From NCBI GenBank assembly GCA_002482685.1, contig DLGL01000119.1, positions 13,139-26,747 of the forward strand: a stretch of 13,609 bases of DNA, written 5' to 3'. A model generated the notes under the pieces. That model was not told where the DNA came from. It saw only the letters and a list, made by a program, of their open reading frames with translations, and ran no database searches. Source of the stretch: Bacteriovoracaceae bacterium UBA7695. Its GTDB lineage: Bacteria; Bdellovibrionota; Bacteriovoracia; Bacteriovoracales; Bacteriovoracaceae. Made by a program: the position numbers and the translations under genes. Positions 7,890 to 13,316 of this stretch are shown here, piece by piece (positions within the stretch are counted from its first letter, which is position 1; every line of letters begins with the position of its first letter).

Positions 7890-7906
7890 TGCGAGTTGTG
7901 TGCCAG
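7890..7906 (-). promoter_or_regulatory. Sigma-54-like -24/-12 promoter
   Basis: On the minus strand the sequence reads CTGGCACACAACTCGCA. It has the -24 GG and -12 GC dinucleotides exactly 10 bp apart and a full TGGCAC block; the only deviation is TCGC in place of TTGC. Transcription would begin near 7879, about 27 bases before the start codon of the glycosyltransferase-like gene. It is a candidate only. The rest of the gap 7853-8025 holds the ribosome sites and the FKBP promoter. Confidence 0.45.
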
Positions 7907-7991
7907 TGACCAAGTTCCTGTAATCAAACATTGTGGAAAAAATTGCCGAGGGAAATCTGGTACTTACAGCAGTTTTTTTAGCACACGATCT

Positions 7992-8019
7992 TTGCTCTCG
8001 GGTAATGTTTTGTTACATT
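7992..8019 (+). promoter_or_regulatory. Possible promoter giving a leaderless FKBP mRNA
   Basis: TTGCTC (7992-7997) and TACATT (8014-8019) are 16 bp apart. Transcription would start 6-7 bases after the -10 box, at or next to the ATG at 8026. No Shine-Dalgarno lies before that ATG, which fits a leaderless transcript. The -35 match is weak. Confidence 0.35.
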
Positions 8020-8025
8020 CTGCGA

Positions 8026-8364
8026 ATGAAAATAGAACTAAAAATTACAGATACAGTTGAAGGCACAGGTAAAGAAACTTCGCGAGGAGCACTTCTTATC
8101 GTTCAGTATGAGGGCTTTTTAGAAGACGGAAGCAAGTTCGATTCTTCTCTTGATCGTGGTAAGCCTTTTCAATTTGTCTTTGGAACAGGTCGGGTGATTA
8201 AAGGCTGGGATCAGGGTTTAGTTGGGATGAGAGAAGGGGGAAAGAGAACACTGTTTGTTCCATCTCATCTCGCCTACGGCGAGAGGCAGATTGGCGATAT
8301 AATCCCACCCCATTCTCATCTATTGTTTCATGTTGAGCTTCTTGAAGTCCGCACCCGGGATTAA
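8026..8364 (+). CDS. FKBP-type peptidyl-prolyl cis-trans isomerase
   Basis: 112 residues, one FKBP domain with nothing added. It catalyses cis-trans isomerisation of peptide bonds before proline, helping protein folding. Active-site residues match the FKBP12 pattern: Y28 in VQYEG, F38-D39 in KFDSS, F48/F50/F52, VIKGWDQGL (57-65, with W61), Y84 in LAYGE and F101 in LLFHVEL. The ATG at 8026 places the first beta strand correctly. Earlier in-frame starts (7933, 8005) add unlikely residues and have no clear ribosome site. There is no signal peptide, so it is cytoplasmic. It faces the hemerythrin-like gene tail-to-tail with a single base between stop codons and no terminator. Confidence 0.93.
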   Translation: MKIELKITDTVEGTGKETSRGALLIVQYEGFLEDGSKFDSSLDRGKPFQFVFGTGRVIKGWDQGLVGMREGGKRTLFVPSHLAYGERQIGDIIPPHSHLLFHVELLEVRTRD

Positions 8365-8365
8365 T

Positions 8366-8905
8366 CTACTGCAAGTTATTTAAAACTCCCGCATTCTTAG
8401 CGTAGACTTTATCCTGGGTTTTCATACGTAGATTCAGAAACTGCTCCAGCATCTCTTGATCAAGATCCGCATTTGAGGCTTTGCGAACTAGTGGAAGAAG
8501 CTCTTCCTCCTCTTCGTCCAGATGATGCTCAACGATTTCTGCAAGAACATTCGCGTGAGCACTCCATTCCATCGCATCCTCGATTTTATCGAGCTTTTTC
8601 ATAAGATCGTTAGCAATTTTGTGTTCAACATAACCTTCCGACACTTTAATGTGCAACTCACGTCCAGAGAGTTTCATCGAGTTTTTATAGACAATTTTTT
8701 CTTCAGCATCTGAGTGAGATTTAAGTAATGCAGAAAATCCATCGTAGGCCCGTCGACGCTCGGTCATGTTGGCATCAGTATCTTTTAGTACTTCAAGAAA
8801 GTTACGTAACCCGTTGTGGTCTTCCTTAATCGCATCCACCACATCTTTTGGATAAGATTTGTAGATGTTTGAGAATTGGTCGGCAATTTTTGAAATGGTG
8901 TTCAT
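8366..8905 (-). CDS. Hemerythrin-like HHE-domain protein
   Basis: 179 residues, all-helical in appearance. The HHE cation-binding pattern is visible: H30 in EDHNGLR, H64 with E68 in KSHSDAEEKIVY, H95 in EHKIAND, and H127/H128 with the following acidic run in EHHLDEEEEELLP. Such proteins bind a di-iron centre and handle oxygen, nitric oxide or related oxidants in the cytoplasm; the exact ligand cannot be told here. The length and the late LLP segment match the common bacterial HHE group, not the short oxygen carriers. The start has AGGAG six bases upstream, but that site is one arm of a hairpin. It is convergent with FKBP (1 bp apart) and lies after the PqiA-like gene on the same strand with about 100 bp between. 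Confidence 0.9.
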   Translation of the reverse strand: MNTISKIADQFSNIYKSYPKDVVDAIKEDHNGLRNFLEVLKDTDANMTERRRAYDGFSALLKSHSDAEEKIVYKNSMKLSGRELHIKVSEGYVEHKIANDLMKKLDKIEDAMEWSAHANVLAEIVEHHLDEEEEELLPLVRKASNADLDQEMLEQFLNLRMKTQDKVYAKNAGVLNNLQ

Positions 8906-8908
8906 ATG

Positions 8909-8931
8909 AGCTCCTGTTAGATAGAGGAGCT
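8909..8931 (-). promoter_or_regulatory. Hairpin sequestering the hemerythrin Shine-Dalgarno
   Basis: In the minus-strand RNA, AGCUCCU (from 8931-8925) can pair perfectly with AGGAGCU (8915-8909) over a 9-base loop. The second arm contains the AGGAG ribosome site, 3 bases before the ATG. The stem would close the ribosome site, as in RNA thermometers or protein-controlled leaders. Confidence 0.55.
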
Positions 8932-8982
8932 GCAGGACTTGGGCCAGGATTTACCCCGCAAAACGATGAAAAACTGTGGCAG

Positions 8983-9012
8983 AATATCTCATTTAAGAAG
9001 TTTTTGAGTCAA
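8983..9012 (-). promoter_or_regulatory. Possible promoter of the hemerythrin-like gene
   Basis: On the minus strand TTGACT (9012-9007) and GATATT (8988-8983) are 18 bp apart, giving a leader of about 70 bases that includes the hairpin. The -35 box overlaps the stop codon of the upstream PqiA-like gene. The -10 box is only a fair match. Confidence 0.35.
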
Positions 9013-10271
9013 TTTGGGACGACACAATCCCTAGGTCTGGATTTAAGAAATCCAGAGAGAAACATCGCTAAGATAGTATAGGCGAGAAATAGATAATACC
9101 CCGGTTGAAGACTTGTTCCATTCGTCGTGATGAGCTCCAGATTCGGGGCGGTTGAAGAGAGAGATCCAAGTTGGCTGTTAATAATTCCATTAAAACCAAT
9201 GTAGGCCATAAAAATGGCCACAACTAAGACGTCTGCCATTGACCACTTACCAGATTTTTCAACGAAGAACTGGATGAGTCTGTACTGGCGTGCCCGGCAA
9301 TAATCATAATAGTAAGCAAGGGAAGAGAGCATTTTGAGAATAGGAAAAACCACACTAAAGCCTACCACCAGAATTCCCACGAGCTTCATCTGAATTTCTT
9401 TATGGGTGATCATCACCCAAAAAACATCCATGATACTTTTACTCTGAAAATACATGACCTGATTATCAAATGAGACGGTGTGATCAAAGAGTACAAAACT
9501 TAAGTGAGCAATCTTGGCTTCCATGTCAATCATGGGAGTCATTACCCCTACAACCATCATAGTGAGAAGTGCCAGAGTGAGTGTGAAGTAATGGGCAGGG
9601 GCCAGTGGTCCTTTTGTGAATCCTTCCATCACAAAAAGCAAAATCGCCAGACCAATTAAGATCATGGCCTGCTCAGAAATAACATTCTGATTTCTGATGA
9701 TCACGGCGTGAATTTTATCTTTAGCGCCATCTTCATCGCTGGCGCCGGAGGTGGCAATAATCTTATCTTTTTTTGTGTCGTCCTGTGTGTCAAAGGTTTC
9801 TGCCATATATTTATCGATCTTAGATTTTAGCATTCCTTTGATCTGGCTTTCTGTTTTAGAAGAGGACATCTCGGAGAGCATGGCCTTCGCATAATCAGGA
9901 ATTCCCTTTTTGATTTCTTTGATATCTACGAACGATTCAAGGATCGATTGTTTAAGTGGGGAGTCCTCATTACCTTTTCGAATCCGCGCGTAAACTTTAT
10001 CGATGAGAACTTCCAGTTGAGATTCAAGATGACTTTTGAGAGTCGATTTGTTTGCCCGGGTTAGGTACAGTTTATCGATCTCATCAGTGATAATAACAGA
10101 GAGCTGCTCTTTCCAGGCGTCTACACTAAAGAGTCCATATTTAAAGTGATTGAGCTCGGCGTAGTCTCTTTTGTATTTTTGATTTGCTACTGAATTTTGG
10201 ATGATGTGAAAGCCTAAGAACATGATCGCAAAGAGGCAAATCGTGGAAGCAGCTAATTTAACGTATTTCAT
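9009..10271 (-). CDS. PqiA-domain inner-membrane protein with long N-terminal soluble region
   Basis: 420 residues. TM1 is about 5-25. A hydrophilic, helical, mostly charged region follows (about 27-198), probably in the periplasm. Five more membrane segments lie near 200-218, 226-246, 297-318, 344-365 and 390-409. The C-terminal part fits the paraquat-inducible protein A family: VGVMTPMID (241-249), VFPILKML and the hallmark KWSMADVLVVAIF (342-354). In E. coli PqiA works with MCE-domain PqiB and lipoprotein PqiC in envelope lipid transport. No MCE gene is adjacent here, and only one PqiA repeat is present instead of two, so its role may differ. AGGA precedes the ATG at a normal distance. It is divergent from the HPF gene. 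Confidence 0.82.
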   Translation of the reverse strand: MKYVKLAASTICLFAIMFLGFHIIQNSVANQKYKRDYAELNHFKYGLFSVDAWKEQLSVIITDEIDKLYLTRANKSTLKSHLESQLEVLIDKVYARIRKGNEDSPLKQSILESFVDIKEIKKGIPDYAKAMLSEMSSSKTESQIKGMLKSKIDKYMAETFDTQDDTKKDKIIATSGASDEDGAKDKIHAVIIRNQNVISEQAMILIGLAILLFVMEGFTKGPLAPAHYFTLTLALLTMMVVGVMTPMIDMEAKIAHLSFVLFDHTVSFDNQVMYFQSKSIMDVFWVMITHKEIQMKLVGILVVGFSVVFPILKMLSSLAYYYDYCRARQYRLIQFFVEKSGKWSMADVLVVAIFMAYIGFNGIINSQLGSLSSTAPNLELITTNGTSLQPGYYLFLAYTILAMFLSGFLKSRPRDCVVPN

Positions 10272-10365
10272 TTTTTTCCTAAAAAGGGTGACTCAGTGAG
10301 CAGTTTCTCTCTTTTACGTTAAAAAACCAATAAAGTCGTGCTTCCTTGCGATTAAATTAATATTG

Positions 10366-10394
10366 CCACCTAGAATGGAGCAGCGCTCTGGTGG
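10366..10394. repeat. Imperfect inverted repeat upstream of the HPF gene
   Basis: CCACC-T-AGA (10366-10374) can pair with TCTGGTGG (10387-10394) with one bulged base; an inner GAGC/GCTC is an alternative stem. It lies in the 167-bp divergent gap 10272-10438 between the PqiA-like and HPF genes and could be an operator or leader hairpin. I saw no convincing promoter boxes in this gap. Confidence 0.4.
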
Positions 10395-10438
10395 TAAACT
10401 ATGGTTCAGGCTTTTGTACCCTAACTCGAGGATTATCC

Positions 10439-10807
10439 ATGAACATTCAAGTAAACACTGACCATAATATCCAAGGCAGTGAAGAGTTAAACAATTACGT
10501 GAAAAGCAACCTTGCCGATCACTTCGACCGCTTTAAGACAGCTCTAACAAGAATTGAAGTCCATTTGTCTGATGAAAACGCTGGTAAGACATCGGCCAAT
10601 GATAAGCGCTGCTTGCTTGAAGCACGTGTTTCAAATCATCAGCCTGTGGTCGTTAGCCATCACGCAGATACTATTCACCAGGCGATTGAAGGAGCTTCTG
10701 ACAAGCTACTTCGCTCACTAAATACGATGGTGGGTAAGCTTAATGATCGCACTAGTCCGAAAGATCTTCTGGTTGAGACACCTGTAGAGACTGAAGAAGA
10801 GTACTAA
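10439..10807 (+). CDS. hpf: HPF/RaiA-family ribosome hibernation factor
   Basis: 122 residues. The beta-alpha-beta-beta-beta-alpha pattern of the S30AE/sigma-54-modulation family is clear: IQVNTDHNIQGSEEL, IEVHLSDENAGKTSANDKRC, LEARVSNHQPVVVSHHADT and the basic helix IEGASDKLLRSLNTMVGKL. These proteins bind the small ribosomal subunit in stationary phase and stop translation. The 122-residue length and lack of a C-terminal dimerisation domain mark the short form; a short acidic tail ends the protein. The DENAGK...DKRC version resembles a variant common in pseudomonads. GAGGA six bases before the ATG at 10439 fixes the start; the GTG at 10391 is in frame but lacks such a site. The BON gene follows after 73 bp, probably co-transcribed. 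Confidence 0.9.
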   Translation: MNIQVNTDHNIQGSEELNNYVKSNLADHFDRFKTALTRIEVHLSDENAGKTSANDKRCLLEARVSNHQPVVVSHHADTIHQAIEGASDKLLRSLNTMVGKLNDRTSPKDLLVETPVETEEEY

Positions 10808-10844
10808 AATCTATAAATTTAGCTAATCTTTAGCACCTTTGTGC

Positions 10845-10874
10845 ATCCTCCGGGGGATAATGTCCTTGGAGGAT
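10845..10874 (+). promoter_or_regulatory. Hairpin sequestering the BON-gene Shine-Dalgarno
   Basis: ATCCTCCGGGGG (10845-10856) pairs with TCCTTGGAGGAT (10863-10874) over the 6-base loop ATAATG: a continuous 12-bp RNA stem with three G-U pairs. The right arm contains the GGAGG ribosome site (10868-10872), eight bases before the ATG at 10881. No T run follows, so it is not a normal terminator of the HPF gene. Confidence 0.65.
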
Positions 10875-10880
10875 ATACTT

Positions 10881-11186
10881 ATGTGGCCAATAAAAACTAG
10901 TACAGTTGAAAATGAGCGCACAGATTTTGGTCCTGATTACGGCGGAGTCGATTACGCCCGCTTCTCGGATCCTCAAAACATCGCCCGCGACGAGAGACTC
11001 ACAAAAAAATTGCAGCACCAGATAGCCTCTGAATTTATCAATTCTCCATTGGATATTGACCTTAAGGTTAAGAACGGATTTGCTGTTGTAACAGGGTATT
11101 TGCCAGACGAAGAAATGAAGCGAGTCGTTTCTGAAAGTATTCTATCTGTTGATGGCATTGTTGATATTATCTGGGATATTCAATAA
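10881..11186 (+). CDS. Short BON-domain protein
   Basis: 101 residues from the ATG after GGAGG (spacing 8). Earlier in-frame Met codons at 10839 and 10860 lie in the hairpin leader and are less likely. The C-terminal 65 residues fit a BON domain: a helix (RLTKKLQHQIASEF), then IDLKVKNGFAVVTGYLPDEEMKRVVSESILSVDGIVDIIWDI, including the conserved Gly in VTGYL and VDGIVDI. BON domains bind phospholipid or envelope surfaces and occur in osmotic-stress proteins such as OsmY. Unlike OsmY there is no signal peptide here; the N-terminus is polar (WPIKTSTVENERTDF), so it is probably cytoplasmic. Its gene follows HPF and overlaps the tail of the convergent TauE-like gene by 7 bp. Confidence 0.85.
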   Translation: MWPIKTSTVENERTDFGPDYGGVDYARFSDPQNIARDERLTKKLQHQIASEFINSPLDIDLKVKNGFAVVTGYLPDEEMKRVVSESILSVDGIVDIIWDIQ

Positions 11187-11920
11187 CTAAGGGCCTTAAG
11201 TAAGAGCCTGACGCTAATCACGAGAGTTAAAAATCCTGTCCCTTTTTGGATCCACCAGTAAGATATTTTTGAATGCACACTCAGTCGCGCTCCAATTTGC
11301 CCTCCGATAAGTACCGCTAAAAATAGCCCAAGATAATTTCCCAGATCTGGAAAACTCAGCTCCTTGTAAAACTGCCCCCCTAAACCTGTCAGGGAATTTA
11401 TGAGTATAAAAAAACTTGCCACCGCTGCTGCCTCCTTAGACCGCGCCCACCCCATGTTGATAAGGAGTGGTGAGAGAAAAATGCCTCCCCCAATTCCCAC
11501 TAATCCCGAAAGAAGACCGAGGAGGGCACCAATGCCGAATGATAAAAGAAATCCTGGTGGTTTAATTTGATCTTTCATTTTGTCTGAAACAAAAAGAAGT
11601 CTCAGTCCGGAGAGGATAAGACTACTGGTGAGTATCATGAAGAAAGTTTTTTCTTCGATTTTGTATAGACCACCAAGGAAGGCCATGGGAGCGGAACTCA
11701 GGACAAAGGGGAGGATAAGATCTTTTGAGAAATGCTTACGTTTAATAAAGTGATAAGACCCCATACTCACAACCAGAAGATTGCAGAGAAGAGAGATTTT
11801 TGGAATCACTGTATAGGGAGTATTCTCAAGGGCCAGGAGGGCAATATAGGATGACCCACCTCCAAAACCAACTGTGGCATACAAAAGTGCGATAACAAAA
11901 AATGATCCCACTAGTATCAT
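11180..11920 (-). CDS. TauE/SafE-family membrane permease
   Basis: 246 residues, almost entirely hydrophobic, with about eight predicted membrane helices. The two internal repeats of the TauE/SafE family are marked by the glycine motifs VGFGGGSSY (17-25) and VGIGGGIF (141-148) near the N-terminus of each half, each followed by a Pro-Leu or Ala-Leu helix. Members export or take up small organic or sulfur anions such as sulfite, sulfoacetate or taurine-related compounds; the substrate here is unknown. Its ATG begins directly after the moaA stop codon (TAA then ATG, no gap), so its translation is coupled to moaA. The GGC-GGA codons of the MoaA C-terminus form its only plausible ribosome site. 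A cofactor- or sulfur-related role is tempting but unproven. Confidence 0.9.
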   Translation of the reverse strand: MILVGSFFVIALLYATVGFGGGSSYIALLALENTPYTVIPKISLLCNLLVVSMGSYHFIKRKHFSKDLILPFVLSSAPMAFLGGLYKIEEKTFFMILTSSLILSGLRLLFVSDKMKDQIKPPGFLLSFGIGALLGLLSGLVGIGGGIFLSPLLINMGWARSKEAAAVASFFILINSLTGLGGQFYKELSFPDLGNYLGLFLAVLIGGQIGARLSVHSKISYWWIQKGTGFLTLVISVRLLLKALSY

Positions 11921-12862
11921 TTATCCGCCAATAACGTTCATTGCGTGGGTGACTTCAACCGGTCTCTGGTTTGGCTTCATTCCAAGGAGGGTCTGGAATA
12001 TCACTTCTCTCTCACTTGGGGATTTGTTGATAATAGAAATGCCATCATCTTTTAGTAAACATGCTCTCAAGATACCGTCAGCGGATAGTCTCCAGCGTGA
12101 GCACTGGCCACAAAAAGGCTGGGATTCTGAGGCAATAAAACCTATCTGGGCGCCATTATCTAATAAATAGTTAAATGAAGTTGAATCCAGATTCTGCGAA
12201 ACAGGGGTGAGTGAGTGGCGGGTACGCAGATGGGCACTCATCTCACGGGCCGATATAAACTGGTCCTTCTGATCCTTGAGCGCGTGGCCGATTCGCATGA
12301 CTTCAAGAAAACGAACTTCAAGGCCCGTCTGTTGGGAGTAATTTACAAAATCAAAAATTTCATGATCATTTACCCCACGCATGGCCACAACATTAATTTT
12401 GATCAGGAAGCCTTTTTTCTGAGCTTCCTCAATATTTTTGAGAATTTTATTTAAAAAATTCCCTCGTGTAATTTTATGAAAATTTTTCTCATCAAGACTG
12501 TCGAGGCTTATATTCAAAAAGTGGACTCTATTCTCTTTGAGGGCCTCGAGGTGGCGGTCCAGAAGGATTCCATTGGTCGTGAGACCGATGCCTTTAAAAG
12601 GGAGGAGAGAAATTTTAGAAATAATTTCATTAAACGAGCGGCGCAGGAGTGGCTCCCCGCCAGTGAGTCTGAGTTCTTCCAGGCCAAAATCTGATAATTC
12701 TTTTAGGATCAGGAAGTAATCCTCTGCGCTCAAATAGCGACTCTCATCCATAAAGGTCGAATCAATGGGCATGCAGTAATGACAGCGCAGATTGCACTTA
12801 TCGGTCAGTGAGAGCCTGAGTTTTCGGACTCTACGTCCATGGTCGTCTATAAGAAGCTTCAA
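11921..12862 (-). CDS. moaA: GTP 3',8-cyclase MoaA
   Basis: 313 residues. MoaA is the radical-SAM enzyme that converts GTP to 3',8-cyclo-7,8-dihydro-GTP, the first step of molybdenum cofactor synthesis, with MoaC acting next. The SAM-binding [4Fe-4S] cluster motif is C23-x3-C27-x2-C30; LTGGEPLLR follows. The second cluster site, C251-x2-C254-x13-C268, binds the cluster that holds GTP. The C-terminal Gly-Gly (312-313), required in characterised MoaA, is present. Length is close to the usual 320-330. The start codon is TTG at 12862, chosen because GGAG lies 8 bases upstream and the next residues (KLLIDDHGRRVRKLRLSLTDKCN) match the family. No other moa, moe or mod gene is in the window. It is co-transcribed with the TauE/SafE gene. 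The leader has an inverted repeat touching the start codon. Confidence 0.96.
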   Translation of the reverse strand: MKLLIDDHGRRVRKLRLSLTDKCNLRCHYCMPIDSTFMDESRYLSAEDYFLILKELSDFGLEELRLTGGEPLLRRSFNEIISKISLLPFKGIGLTTNGILLDRHLEALKENRVHFLNISLDSLDEKNFHKITRGNFLNKILKNIEEAQKKGFLIKINVVAMRGVNDHEIFDFVNYSQQTGLEVRFLEVMRIGHALKDQKDQFISAREMSAHLRTRHSLTPVSQNLDSTSFNYLLDNGAQIGFIASESQPFCGQCSRWRLSADGILRACLLKDDGISIINKSPSEREVIFQTLLGMKPNQRPVEVTHAMNVIGG

Positions 12863-12909
12863 GCCTGGATCTCCAAAATATTTCAGTGCGGAAATTATGG
12901 TATCCAGGC
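12863..12909 (-). promoter_or_regulatory. Inverted repeat in the moaA leader ending at the start codon
   Basis: On the minus strand, GCCTGGAT (12909-12902) and ATCCAGGC (12870-12863) are perfect 8-bp arms 31 bases apart. The second arm fills the spacer between the GGAG ribosome site and the TTG start. A weaker AGGTATTTTTC/GAAAAACCT hairpin lies further upstream near 12922-12943, also in the 93-bp gap before the DUF1428 gene. Confidence 0.45.
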
Positions 12910-12955
12910 AAGGATCTGTTAAGGTTTTTCGCTGAAAAATACCTGACGCGCAAGC

Positions 12956-13315
12956 CTAGAGCTTAACCATTGGCCTAAAGCCCCCGTAAATCATTCTCTT
13001 GCCATCAAAGGGCATACAATCTGGACCCATATTTGAGATCTTTGGATCTTTCATAACCAGTTTTAAGATCTTGTTTCGGTCTGCTTTAGACTTGTAAACA
13101 ATCCAGGAAAAGAAAACGACTTCATCTGGTTTGAGCTTAACACTTTTAGAAAATGATGTGATCTTGCCTTCTGGTACATCGTCTCCCATACATTCAAAGT
13201 ATGCCAACGCTCCGTGTTTCATCCAGATTTTACCCGCGATCTTGGCAACTTTTTTGTAGGCAGCGACATTTTTTTTGGGGATCGGTAAAACAAATCCATC
13301 AACATAATTTCCCAT
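12956..13315 (-). CDS. DUF1428 (YbaA-like) protein
   Basis: 119 residues, the normal length for DUF1428 (dimeric alpha-beta-barrel type). The match covers the whole chain: YVDGFVLPIPKKNVAAYKK, WMKHGALAYFECMGDDV, GKITSFSKSVKLKPDEVVF, SWIVYKSKADRNKI, MKDPK and MPFDGKRMIYGGF at the end. The start is the ATG at 13315 with GGAGG eight to nine bases upstream; an extended reading from 13408 would overlap the previous gene and adds unrelated residues. The function is unknown; members are often found next to VOC and SRPBCC-type small proteins, as here. It lies one base after the VOC gene and is surely in the same operon. No clear terminator follows; moaA starts 93 bp downstream on the same strand. Confidence 0.92.
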   Translation of the reverse strand: MGNYVDGFVLPIPKKNVAAYKKVAKIAGKIWMKHGALAYFECMGDDVPEGKITSFSKSVKLKPDEVVFFSWIVYKSKADRNKILKLVMKDPKISNMGPDCMPFDGKRMIYGGFRPMVKL

Positions 13316-13316
13316 T

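Noticed and set aside
8848..9081. Plus-strand frame between hemerythrin and PqiA-like genes
   Set aside because: It is antisense to both gene ends and lies over the hemerythrin leader; no coding signs.
10839..10880. Longer BON protein starting at 10839 or 10860
   Set aside because: Those starts lie within or before the hairpin and have no ribosome site, whereas ATG 10881 has GGAGG at a good distance.
12215..12719. Several plus-strand frames antisense to moaA
   Set aside because: Complete MoaA motifs on the minus strand explain the region.
12930..12943. Terminator after the DUF1428 gene
   Set aside because: The hairpin has a two-base bulge and is not followed by a T run, so evidence is too weak.
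12863..12955. Molybdenum cofactor riboswitch before moaA
   Set aside because: The gap is only 93 bp and I cannot see the multi-helix core of that motif; only simple inverted repeats are present.
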